Assembly (NCBI GenBank): GCA_947629965.1
Contig: CANRFS010000004.1
Location: 1 to 22,036 of the forward strand
Direction of reading: 5' to 3'
Source: an uncultured Clostridia bacterium
GTDB lineage: Bacteria > Bacillota > Clostridia > TANB77 > CAG-508
DNA: 22,036 nt
The stretch's first letter is position 1. Each line of letters begins with the position of its first letter. Positions 1-9,300 of this stretch are shown here, in pieces. The notes beneath the pieces were generated by a model that searched no databases, was not told where the DNA came from, and saw nothing but the letters and a program-made list of their open reading frames with translations. A program made the position numbers and the translations under genes.

Positions 1-424
1 TAATATTCCTTATTAAATTCATTTGAGACACAGCTTTTATACCTGATTCGACGAGTAAAAGTAACTGATCAAATTTGTCACTTTTTTCACAGTAACCCTG
101 AATATCTAATCTTTTAATAGTATCCAATGGTGGTGCTATATCCTTGTGACCTGTAAGTAATAATATGTATAAGTCTTTATTGAATTTTCTAATTTCTTCA
201 ACAACTTGATCTCCATGAATAGGTGTCATAATAAAGTCAAGTAACATTAAATCAAAATGTTCTTGTTTTATTCTTTCTATAGCCTCTATTGGGTCAGTAA
301 TTCCAACAAAACCATAACCGGCCTTATTTAAAAATACCTTTAATGTATCTAATATACCGGCTTCATCATCAACGCCAATAATTTTGTATTTGTAATTTAG
401 ATTTGCAGATGTACCTTTTCTCAT
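1..424 (-). CDS. Response regulator receiver protein, 3' part beyond the window
   Basis: Receiver domain of a two-component system: it accepts a phosphoryl group from a histidine kinase in the cytoplasm. The first 141 residues are visible. The acidic pair D19-D20 (GVDDEAG), phospho-acceptor D63 (LLDFIM), T91 (LLLTGH) and K114 (YCEKSD) are all in place, so the domain should be active. The ATG at 424-422 has a perfect AGGAGG about 8 bases upstream. The C-terminus lies outside the window, so I cannot tell whether a DNA-binding or other output domain follows. It is on the same strand as the histidine kinase gene at 4533-6353 and could be its partner, but an oppositely oriented gene block separates them. 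Receiver assignment is firm; partner assignment is inference. Confidence 0.9.
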   Translation of the reverse strand, partial: MRKGTSANLNYKYKIIGVDDEAGILDTLKVFLNKAGYGFVGITDPIEAIERIKQEHFDLMLLDFIMTPIHGDQVVEEIRKFNKDLYILLLTGHKDIAPPLDTIKRLDIQGYCEKSDKFDQLLLLVESGIKAVSQMNLIRNI

Positions 425-543
425 AAGGATTCCTCCTTTATGTTTCTAGATATATAATTGCATATTACACTTTACTTTATGTTATTATATTAGAATGATA
501 AAAAAAAAGCAATAAAAAATAGAAAAAAGTTATAAAACTCATA

Positions 544-572
544 TTCACAAATATTTATTAATATGGTATAAT
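544..572 (+). promoter_or_regulatory. Sigma-A promoter of the dnaJ-like gene
   Basis: TTCACA (544-549), a 17-base spacer and TATAAT (567-572), with an extended -10 TG at 564-565. It sits 78 bases before the start codon, in the region shared with the divergent response regulator gene. I see no CIRCE-type inverted repeat. Confidence 0.75.
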
Positions 573-649
573 AAGACCAACTTTTAAGCAGATAATTTGT
601 GTAGCGAAGAGTACAAAATTGGTTTACAGTTTTGTAAGGGGATGTTGAA

Positions 650-1555
650 ATGATTTTTAAAGATTATTATAAAATATTAGGGTTAGAAACTAGTAAAGTA
701 AGTAGTGACGAAATAAAAATAGCTTTCAGAGAGCAAGCAAAAAAATACCATCCAGACGTAAATGCTGAAAATGCTTCATCCGAAGAAAGATTTAAAGATA
801 TTAATGAAGCCTATAGAGTATTATCAAATTCTAGTAGTAAGAGAAAGTACGATAGAATGTGGAATACACATGTAGGTAAAAAACAAGCAAAACAAGCTTA
901 TGAAGAAAGTAAAAGAAGTAGGGATTCAGTCTTTAGTGACTTTTTTAATATGTTTTTTGGAACTTCAATTGAATCAAATAATACGGAAATAAAAAGTACA
1001 AAAAATAAGGTTCCTATTAAAGGCGAAAATGTAGAAACAGAAATAAATGTAGGAATTGAAGATGCGTATTTTGGAACAGAAAAAAAGATTTCACTAAGAA
1101 CGGTAGAAGGAAAAATGAAAACATTTTCTGTTAAAATTCCGTCAGGCATAAGAGATGGAGAAAAAGTAAGACTACTTGGACAAGGAAAACAAGGACAAAA
1201 TGGCGGAAAAAATGGGGATATGTTTATAAAAATAAACATACAGAATAATAGCAAATTTAAATTGCAAGGATATGACATAGTAACGGATTTATTATTAACA
1301 CCATGGGATGCTGCACTTGGCAAAAGAGTTAGCATAGATTCTATTGAGGATACAGTTTCTTTATATGTTCCACCTGGAATACAAAGTGGAGAAAAGGTAA
1401 GAATTCCGCAAAAAGGCTATAAAGATGGCAAAGGTAGTAGAGGAGATTTGATAGCAGAAGTAAAAACAGTAGTACCAAAAAAATTAACAGAAGATGAAAG
1501 AGAACTATTTGAAAAATTAAAAACAATATCAGATTTTAATCCTAGGGAAAGATAG
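650..1555 (+). CDS. DnaJ-family co-chaperone without zinc finger (CbpA/type II-like)
   Basis: J-domain protein expected to stimulate the ATPase of DnaK (Hsp70) and deliver unfolded clients. The J domain covers about residues 4-70, with the HPD motif at 34-36 (KKYHPDVN). A short Phe-rich linker follows (FSDFFNMFFG), then the two beta-sandwich client-binding domains from about 124 to 285, including GIRDGEKVRLLGQG and PPGIQSGEKVRIP. The CxxCxGxG zinc-finger repeats of true DnaJ are absent, and the 301-residue length fits CbpA-type proteins. The start is preceded by AAGGGG about 9 bases upstream. It has its own promoter and no grpE/dnaK neighbours, so it is probably a specialised or secondary J protein rather than the main DnaJ. 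Confidence 0.9.
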   Translation: MIFKDYYKILGLETSKVSSDEIKIAFREQAKKYHPDVNAENASSEERFKDINEAYRVLSNSSSKRKYDRMWNTHVGKKQAKQAYEESKRSRDSVFSDFFNMFFGTSIESNNTEIKSTKNKVPIKGENVETEINVGIEDAYFGTEKKISLRTVEGKMKTFSVKIPSGIRDGEKVRLLGQGKQGQNGGKNGDMFIKINIQNNSKFKLQGYDIVTDLLLTPWDAALGKRVSIDSIEDTVSLYVPPGIQSGEKVRIPQKGYKDGKGSRGDLIAEVKTVVPKKLTEDERELFEKLKTISDFNPRER

Positions 1556-1577
1556 TTCACATAATTTGTTTAAAATA

Positions 1578-1606
1578 TTGACATATAATTTAGATTGTTG
1601 TATAAT
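1578..1606 (+). promoter_or_regulatory. Perfect consensus sigma-A promoter of the VirD4-like operon
   Basis: TTGACA (1578-1583), exactly 17 bases, then TATAAT (1601-1606). Both hexamers match the consensus completely. It lies 65 bases before the first gene of the operon and just after the dnaJ-like stop codon. Confidence 0.85.
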
Positions 1607-1670
1607 TAAATAGTAATTATACGAACGATAAAATACATTAATATATGTAGAAGTGAGGTGCGAATATCGC

Positions 1671-2237
1671 ATGGAAGAATTTATACAAGGCAAGCATTTT
1701 AGTATAACAGACCCACATGATGTAAATACGGTAATTTATCAAGTGAATAAAACCGAAAAGGAAATGGCCAAAAACTCTCCTAAATATACAATTGAAAGAT
1801 TAGAGTATACAGAAGAGTTGGTAGGAGAAAAAAAGAAGAAAACTTTCTATGTGAATGAACCTAAACCAGAAGGAAATAAATTAATTATATTATCTTTTGG
1901 AAAAGAAAAAGTAGTTATAAACAACGGAGTTTTAGAAGGAGACCAAGTGTTAATTACTAAAAAACCAATGCCATTTAAATTTAAAACATTATATAGTGAA
2001 CAAGAAACAGAATATAGAGATGTTGAATACACTCCAAACTTAAAGAGACCTATCTCTATAATTGATCCAGAAACTACAGAAGAAGTAAAACCAGTATTAT
2101 ATTTTGATGAAGAAACAAATGAAGTTAAAGGCAAATGTAAATTAAAACCATATAAAAATTATTTTGCTTTTGAAATAAGAGATTTATCAGATGAAAGTAT
2201 AAGAATAGTAGGTGGAAATCCTGTATTAGAGAATTAA
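1671..2237 (+). CDS. Hypothetical protein, 188 aa, first gene of the VirD4-like operon
   Basis: I do not recognise this protein. It is soluble and acidic, with no signal peptide, membrane span or cysteine-rich motif; the pattern is mostly beta-strand-like (LIILSFGKEKVVINNGVL, PVLYFDEETNEVKGKCKL). I chose the ATG at 1671 because GTGAGGTG ends 10 bases before it; the in-frame GTG at 1653 lies inside that ribosome binding site. It is followed 13 bases later by a 51-aa gene and then the VirD4-like ATPase, all under one consensus promoter. A role as adaptor or substrate of the coupling ATPase is possible, but that rests on position only. Confidence 0.8.
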   Translation: MEEFIQGKHFSITDPHDVNTVIYQVNKTEKEMAKNSPKYTIERLEYTEELVGEKKKKTFYVNEPKPEGNKLIILSFGKEKVVINNGVLEGDQVLITKKPMPFKFKTLYSEQETEYRDVEYTPNLKRPISIIDPETTEEVKPVLYFDEETNEVKGKCKLKPYKNYFAFEIRDLSDESIRIVGGNPVLEN

Positions 2238-2250
2238 GGAGGATAAATAT

Positions 2251-2406
2251 ATGTCAAGATCAGAAAGAGTAAAACCACAATTTGGAAGAGAAATGGATCC
2301 ATGCGAATATAAATCAAAATGGGCAAATAAATTACCAGAAAATGAGGTTTTTGCAATAAAAGCAGAAAATACAAAAATAAAAGAGAAATCAATGGGTGAC
2401 AGATAA
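2251..2406 (+). CDS. Small hypothetical protein, 51 aa
   Basis: Reading MSRSERVKPQFGREMDP... to ...KEKSMGDR, highly charged, with no membrane span and one cysteine (CEYKSKW). AAGGAGG at 2236-2242, overlapping the end of the upstream gene, sits 8 bases before the ATG, so translation is very likely. It is sandwiched between the 188-aa gene and the VirD4-like gene in one operon. Function unknown; it may be an accessory of its neighbours. Confidence 0.72.
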   Translation: MSRSERVKPQFGREMDPCEYKSKWANKLPENEVFAIKAENTKIKEKSMGDR

Positions 2407-2438
2407 TTATTTTTACAAATGAAAAGGTGATTAAAGTT

Positions 2439-4410
2439 ATGAATTATAAAATTGAAAGAACTTTAAAAAAGAGTAAAAATGTAATAATAATAGTTGCAGT
2501 ACTATGGGTATTATTATCCATAGTATTAGTTTCGCCTATAACTGTTAGTATAGTTGAAGCAACGGAAAATGGTATATTTGATTTTGGTAATTTCATAGAG
2601 CAAATGTTTTCTAGAATAACTAATATAGGATATAATCTAGGTAAAATATTTACTAGTGAATATATAGGAGTATTTTGGAAAACAGAAGGATATTTTTCAA
2701 TGCTTTTACTAATTTGTGCAGCAATTGGATTTGTTAAATCAATGCCAAAAAATGAGTATACAGATATTGAGCATGGTTCAAGTGATTGGGCGACAGGAGA
2801 ACAATATGAAGTATTAGATAAGAAAAAGGGAATATTGCTTGCAGAAAATCATTATTTACCAGTTGATAAAAGAGGTAATACAAATGTATTAGTTGTTGGA
2901 CGGTTCAGGTTCTGGTAAATCTGCATCATATGTTATTCCAAATGCTTATCAACTTTTAGGTTCTTATGTATTTACAGATCCTAAGGGAGAACTATATGAT
3001 AAAACTGCAGGTTATCTAAGAAGTAAAGGCTATGATATAAAAATATTTAATTTAGTCAATCCAAGAAATAGTGATGGATATAATCCATTAATGCACATAC
3101 AAAATGAAATAGATGTAGATATTATTGCAAATACAATAGTTAAAGGACAAAGTGATATAAAGAATCAATCTGATCCATATTGGGATGATATGGCAGAAAT
3201 GCTATTAAAAGCATTAATATATTATTTGCTTGCAACAAGACCAGAAGAAGAACAAAGTTTATCAAGTTGTGCAGAATTAGTTAGGGCTGCAAATAATAAT
3301 GGAGCTGGAAATTTACTTACAGAACTTATGAATCAATTACCATATGACCATCCAGCAAGAATGTTTTATAAATCTATAGAGATAGCTCCAGAAAAAACAT
3401 ACAGTTCAATACTTTCTTCACTTCAATCAAAACTTGGTAAATTTGATTCTAAAGAAATTGCAGAACTTACATCAACAAATACAATAAATTTTGAAGATAT
3501 TGGTAGAAGAAAAACAGCAGTATATGTTATATCTTCTGATACACATGCAGCTTATGATTTCTTACTTACAATATTCTTCTCACAGATGATACAAAGGTTA
3601 TATGATTTTGCAGATTTAAATGGTGGAGAGCTTCCACAGCCTACATATTTTATATTAGATGAGTTTGCCAATATTGGTAGAATTCCAGATTTCGATAAGA
3701 AGATATCAACATCAAGAAGTAGAAAGATTTCATTTAGTGTTATATTACAAAATTTAGACCAATTAGAAGCGGTTTATGAAAAATCTCATGAGACAATAAT
3801 TGGTAACTGCGATACTACAATATTTTTAGGAAGCAACTCACAAAAAACAGTTGAATATTATTCAAAAGAACTTGGTGAAAAAACTATAAATAGAGATAGT
3901 TGGTCTGTAAATAAAGATAAACATATGTGGAGACAAGGATATAATAAATCAGATCAAATAATGGCAAGACCATTAATGACACCAGATGAATTAAGAAGAC
4001 TAGATAATGACTTATGTATTATATTTGAAAAAGGTGTTAAACCAATAAAGGCTCAAAAATATTATTACTTTAAATATAATACAATAAAATTGGTAAATCA
4101 ATATAGATGTAGCCATAATGATATACCACATATTGATAGAGGAGTATGGAGAAAATATAATCCATATAATCCTTATGTAGAAGAATCTGAAACAAGTAAA
4201 GAAAATACAAAAATCGAAAGTTTGGATGATTTATTTGAAGATGAACCAGATAATAAAGAACCAGAAAACGTAGCAGAATTACCATTAGAAGATACAGATG
4301 AAGGAAAAAATGAAAATAATAATGATGATGTACTATCTTACGATATTCAAAAAGAGCTAGAAGCAAAATTTGATGAATTATTTGGCTCACTAGAGGATGC
4401 AAATAATTAA
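2439..4410 (+). CDS. VirD4/TraG-family coupling ATPase, needs a +1 frameshift at 2901
   Basis: Hexameric membrane ATPase family (VirD4/TraG/TrsK) that brings DNA or proteins to type IV secretion channels. The composite product is about 656 residues. The N-terminus has two membrane segments (about residues 7-30 and 88-104), followed by the Walker A loop and Walker B (FILDEFANIG, 3655-3684). The tail is acidic and probably disordered. Reading from ATG 2439 (AAGGTGA 8 bases upstream) stops at 2916-2918 after only 159 residues. Skipping C2901 gives VVG-GSGSGKS, a perfect Walker A, and the frame is then open to 4410. The shift is at an in-frame CGG codon; the same arrangement occurs in the HtrA gene of this window. 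No relaxase or T4SS genes are nearby. It could instead be a pseudogene or carry a sequencing error. Confidence 0.85.
2898..2904 (+). other. Candidate +1 frameshift site GGA-C-GGT
   Basis: The zero frame reads GGA CGG TTC and soon terminates. Omitting C2901 reads GGA GGT TCA and continues the Walker A motif GGSGSGKS. The region is not a homopolymer, which makes a typical sequencing indel less likely. I see no Shine-Dalgarno-like stimulator directly upstream. Confidence 0.6.
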
Positions 4411-4414
4411 AGAC

Positions 4415-4452
4415 AAAAGAATCACTTTAGTAAAAATTAGAGTGATTCTTTT
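4415..4452 (+). terminator. Rho-independent terminator after the VirD4-like gene
   Basis: Twelve-base perfect stem AAAAGAATCACT (4415-4426) / AGTGATTCTTTT (4441-4452) with a 14-base loop and a T-rich 3' side, starting 5 bases after the stop codon. Confidence 0.8.
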
Positions 4453-4502
4453 TGTATTATAGTTTTAGTAATGTTATAATATAAATTAGAAAACAGAAAT
4501 AT

Positions 4503-4529
4503 AAAAATTCCCATTAGATGGGAATTTTT
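4503..4529 (-). terminator. Terminator of the NRPS-kinase operon
   Basis: Perfect 12-base stem AAAAATTCCCAT / ATGGGAATTTTT with a 3-base loop, just past the kinase stop codon. The symmetrical A and T runs make it usable from both strands. Confidence 0.8.
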
Positions 4530-4532
4530 ATT

Positions 4533-6353
4533 TTAATTCATTGGAATTTCTATAAAGAATGCTGTACCTTTGCCTGCTTTTGTTTCATATCTTAATTTAC
4601 CACTAAAATGAGCTTTAATATTTGAATAAGACATAAATAAACCAAGTCCAGTTCCGTTTTTACCTTTTGTGGTAATCATTTCCTTAAACAGTTTTTCTTG
4701 TACTTTTTCTGGCAACCCACCAGCAAAATCTTCTATTTTGAAAACTATATTATTATTTTCTTTATATATCCTAAAATTAATATTTTCATTTGTTTTTCCT
4801 TGAGATTGGTATGCTTGTATAGCATTTGAAATTATATTATTTATTACTTGCACTAAGCTATTAATATTACCTTTTACAGTAGTATTTACATCTATATCAG
4901 CTTGAGTATTCATAGTTATTAAGGCATTTTTAAGCTCATGTTTCATTAATATATCTACATAGTTTAATAATTCTTTTATTGTAAATCCACTTGCTGTTTG
5001 TTCTGAAAATGCAACGGCTTGTCCTTTTATTGCAGTAATAATATCAGACATATATGATAAATGTGTTCTAATCTTTTCTATCCATTCGTTCATATCTTTA
5101 GCAATATCATGATGATCCTCAGCAGTTACCTCTGGATCTTCAATAGATGAGTCATATTCTTTAATTAAATCAGATAGTCCCTCAGCAGCACCTGCAATTG
5201 ACATTATAGGTGTTTTCAAGTTATGTGCTATACCACCAATCATTTGACCAAGTGAAGCCAAACGTTCTTTTTCAACAAGCATGTCCTGATTATCTTTTAT
5301 TGTTTGCATATCTATATTATGCTGTGTAATATCTTTTAATAGTATAAGAGTTCCTAAAAAGTTTCCTCTTGATTCTATACGATTTATTTCAATGTGAAAA
5401 TCTTTGTTTATTTTACCAAAATGCTTTTCTAATACTACTGTTTTATCTACATTATTAGCTTCATTAAGCGATTTTTCTAAGGTATTAGAATTAATCTTTA
5501 AGTCTTTATTACTTTCTACTAATTCAAATAGATTTTTATTTCTTATATCAAAAGAGACAGCGTTAAATGTATCCAAAAAAGTTTGATTAAAATCTATAAT
5601 TTTGTTATTTTCATTTAAAACTATGTAACTATCAGATATTCTATCGACAATTCTTTGCAAAGCTATTGGAGCTACTTTCAAAAAGTCAAATTTAAATATT
5701 GCAAGTGAAATAAAAAATATTGTAATTGCAAAAGCGATTGGAGTAACATATATTGACATAGAAATTACTTGCAAACTTCCAAGAATATTAATAATTAAAG
5801 GAATCGATACACCTAAAATTATTAACAATGACTGCCTTGAAAAGAAACCTGCATTCTTAATAGAATAACGTAGTAAAAATATAACACCTAGGAACATGCA
5901 GAAGTATGAATATAAATGGTGTATATGAATATATGGACCATAAATACATTCATTTATATTTATAGAATACTGCTGATAAAAAAGGTGGTGAAAATCATTA
6001 GTCCAAAGTATCAATAATGACAAAATAGGTACAAAAACTAATAGTAAATCTGTTTTTTTAAATTTTATTTTTGTGTTAGCAAAAATTCTACCAGTATAAA
6101 GTAAACTAACCGGGAGAAAGCAAATACCAATATATGCTATATAATCAAACCATATAGGTTTAATAGAAGGGTTGTTTAAAAAACAAATTTGTAAAATTAA
6201 ACTAACATCCCATAAAGTAACAAGCATAAAGTCAATAAAAAATATTCTAGACAGTTGATTGTTACTTTGTGATTTCCTTATATAAGCATTAATTAATAAA
6301 GTTAATATGGCAGATATTAATAATAAAGAGAGATATATAATATTTTCTTTCAT
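4533..6353 (-). CDS. Sensor histidine kinase: 7TM sensor, PAS, HisKA, HATPase
   Basis: Membrane two-component sensor kinase, 606 residues. Seven hydrophobic segments fill about residues 5-222 (5-25, 37-58, 69-90, 102-118, 147-163, 173-195, 200-222), as in the 7TM histidine-kinase N-terminal domain. A PAS-like region covers about 233-343. The phospho-acceptor is H377 in GGIAHNLKTP. The N box is NNIISNAIQAY (505-515), G1 DFAGGLP (542-548) and G2 GTGLGLF (567-573), so it looks catalytically complete. It starts 10 bases after the NRPS stop, and its AGGAGG overlaps that stop codon, so the two are co-transcribed and probably translationally coupled. This suggests it senses the NRPS product or controls its use (inference). 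The most likely partner visible is the response regulator at 1-424. Confidence 0.92.
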   Translation of the reverse strand: MKENIIYLSLLLISAILTLLINAYIRKSQSNNQLSRIFFIDFMLVTLWDVSLILQICFLNNPSIKPIWFDYIAYIGICFLPVSLLYTGRIFANTKIKFKKTDLLLVFVPILSLLILWTNDFHHLFYQQYSININECIYGPYIHIHHLYSYFCMFLGVIFLLRYSIKNAGFFSRQSLLIILGVSIPLIINILGSLQVISMSIYVTPIAFAITIFFISLAIFKFDFLKVAPIALQRIVDRISDSYIVLNENNKIIDFNQTFLDTFNAVSFDIRNKNLFELVESNKDLKINSNTLEKSLNEANNVDKTVVLEKHFGKINKDFHIEINRIESRGNFLGTLILLKDITQHNIDMQTIKDNQDMLVEKERLASLGQMIGGIAHNLKTPIMSIAGAAEGLSDLIKEYDSSIEDPEVTAEDHHDIAKDMNEWIEKIRTHLSYMSDIITAIKGQAVAFSEQTASGFTIKELLNYVDILMKHELKNALITMNTQADIDVNTTVKGNINSLVQVINNIISNAIQAYQSQGKTNENINFRIYKENNNIVFKIEDFAGGLPEKVQEKLFKEMITTKGKNGTGLGLFMSYSNIKAHFSGKLRYETKAGKGTAFFIEIPMN

Positions 6354-6360
6354 TTGAAAC

Positions 6361-6366
6361 CTCCTA
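6361..6366 (-). promoter_or_regulatory. Ribosome binding site of the kinase overlapping the NRPS stop
   Basis: On the minus strand AGGAGG shares its first two bases with the TAG stop codon of the NRPS and lies 7 bases before the kinase ATG. This arrangement favours translational coupling of kinase to NRPS. Confidence 0.8.
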
Positions 6367-9300
6367 TAAAATATTTAATAAATTATTTATATAGTTTTTA
6401 TCAATTTTTGGCCATGTATAGTTAATATTTTTTAAAAAAGTATTAGAAATATCATTATTTATTTTAATGTGAGATTTGTATATTAATTCTTTATTTTTAT
6501 TTAAGTCATTCGCAATATGAGATATTATATCTTTATTTGAAGATGTTTGTAAGCTTTTATTTAAAATATTTTTAAATTCCTCATTAGGAACGACTTTTAT
6601 TAAAAGACTTGGCAACATTTTTATTAAATCATGAATATAGACATGATTTTGATTATATAGATGTAATACGTTAATTGAAGAAGGAGCATATTCTATACTT
6701 TTTATTATGGCTTTAGCAAGTGAATCTACTGGACTAAATTCTATGTAATCATCTAATATATAGTTAGGTATTACCTTTAATTCAATAAAAGCTTTTAACC
6801 TGTTTAAGAAAGCATTTTCTTCTGCATTAGGTTGAAATTTACCATCTGAAAATCTACTAGTGATATTTCCAACTCTTAAAATAAGTGCATCTAAAGATGA
6901 ATCATAAATATTCTCTAATATTATTTTTTCGGCTTCAAACTTGCTACGCACATATACATTATTTAGTGGTTGATTGATATATAAATTATTCTCTGTAAAT
7001 GTAATATCCTTATCAACAAAATCTTCTTGATTTCCCAAATCCATTAAAGTATTTCCTGAAACACTAATAGTAGAAATTTGAATTAATTTTTTGTTATATT
7101 TTTTACAAAAATCTATTAAATTTTTTACACCAGTAACATTTATTTTTTCAAAATCACTATAATATCCATAATGCTTTACAATTGCAGCGCTATTTATAAC
7201 ACAAGAAATTTTACTTGCCAAATCTTGTAATTGTTTATCGGTTAAACCTAAATTATATGTTGTGATGTCAGAGGTTACTACAAATAATCTTTTATTTAAC
7301 ATATTATCATATTTATGATCAAAGTAGTAATGTAGTCTATTCATTAATTTATCTGTGGTGTTTGTCGAATTATTTGAATCTTTTCTAATTATACAATATA
7401 CATTTGATGACGTGTTACTTAATATATAATCCAAAATATGTGCACCCAAGAAGCCTGTAGCCCCAGTTAATAAAATATTTCCGAGATTTTTCTTTTGTAT
7501 TTTTTTTGTATTCTGTATATTATTATTCTTTAATAATTCATTAATTTTACTAAAATCGTAATCTTTATAATAAATTTCATTAGTAGAAGTTTCCATTGAA
7601 TCTATGCGTAAAGCGAGTTCTTTTATTGTATTATATTTAAATATATCAGCATAAGATACATTTATATTACTATTTAAAAGTTCTATCTGCAATTTAAGTG
7701 CTAAAATTGAATCTCCACCTATATTGAAAAAGTTTTCATCTATACTAATTGGTGATACACAAAGTAAATCTTCCCAGATCTTTGATAGTTTATGTTCAGT
7801 TTCTGTTTCTGGAAGTATTAAATTATTGTTAGAAGATATATCTGGTTTAGGTAAAGAATTTTTATCAACTTTACCATTTGGAGTATATTTAAAATTTTCT
7901 AATTGCATTAAGAAAGAAGGAACCATATAGTTTGGTAAAAATTTACTTAAAAAGTTTTTAAGCTCTGATATAGATATTCTTTCTTTTGAAACAAAATACG
8001 CACACAAAAATTGGCGATCTGTAGCATCAGTTTTTATACAAACCGCACTACTATCTATATTAGGGAATGATAATATTTGTTTTTCAACTTCTCCTAATTC
8101 TATTCTTAATCCTCTTAATTTTACTTGCGAATCACTTCTTCCTAAGCAATCAATTTCACCATTAGGAAGCCATTTAGCAATATCTCCAGTATTGTATATA
8201 GTATCATTTTCTATATATTTATTACTAATAAATTTTTCAGATGTTAGTTTAGCTCTATTTAAATATCCTTTAGAAACACCAGCACCACCAATGTACAATT
8301 CACCAGGAATTCCAGTTGGTAAAATGTTAAGTTCTTTATCGAGTATATACATTTGAGTATTAGCAATAGGAGTACCAATATTTATTGAATTTATTTTAGA
8401 TAAATCTTTTATAGAAGACCATACTGTTGTTTCAGTAGGACCATACATATTATATATTTTGCATGATGTTATAGATTTCAATTTCTCTAGTAACTTATAA
8501 GGAAATTGCTCGCCACCAAGCATTAGAGTAGATAAATTTTTAACATAATCTAAATTAGAAGGATCACTTAATAACAATGACATTTTTGAAGGCGTAGTTT
8601 GAAGCATTTTTACGTCGTTTTTAATACATAGCTCGTTAAGTGATTTAGGTATATTTTGTTCTGTTTCATTAGCAATTACTATTTTTAAACCTTTTTGTAA
8701 AGGTAATAAGCTTTCTAAAACGAAAATATCAAAACACATAGTAGTAACTGATACAATTGTTTCTTTAAATTCAATAATATCACTAGTTCCCTTAATAAAA
8801 TTATTAACATTTCGTTGTGTAAGCATAACTCCTTTAGGATTTCCAGTAGAACCAGAAGTATATATTATGTATGCTAAGTCATCAGGAGTATTTACAACAT
8901 CCAAATTTTTATTTGGTTGAGAATAAATAGTAGTATTATTTAGATCTATTGACAATGAATTTGGTAAATCATTGAAACGTTCTTTAACAGTATTTTGAGT
9001 TAAAATTAGTTTTAAATTGCTATCATTTATCATATATGTTATTCTGTTTTTAGGATATGTTGGATCAATTGGTATATAACAAGCCCCACTTTTAAGAACA
9101 GCAAGAATTGCTACAATCATTTCTAGTGAACGATTAATCATAATACCAACAATGTCATTTCTTCCAATATTATTACTTCTTAAATAATATGCTAAACTAT
9201 TTGATCTTTCATTTAATTCTTTATATGTCAAATGCTCATTACCAAATACAATAGCAACATTATTAGGTGTTCTTGCTACTTGTTCTTCAAAGAGCTGTGC

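Noticed and set aside
898..1335. A 145-residue open frame on the minus strand opposite the dnaJ-like gene
   Set aside because: Its composition is that of an antisense shadow (Phe/Ser/Pro-rich), it has no ribosome binding site, and the plus strand encodes a clear DnaJ family protein.
4070..4402. A 110-residue minus-strand frame rich in Leu, Tyr and His opposite the VirD4-like 3' end
   Set aside because: It is a shadow of the acidic tail, with no start signals and no recognisable domain.
2893..4410. A separate ATPase gene starting at the TTG at 2893
   Set aside because: There is no ribosome binding site before it, it would start inside the Walker A motif, and the upstream frame encodes the usual N-terminus of the same protein. 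A single shifted gene explains it better.
1578..4452. The VirD4-like operon as part of an integrative conjugative element or plasmid
   Set aside because: No relaxase, integrase, T4SS component, att repeats or replication gene is visible, and the flanking genes look chromosomal.
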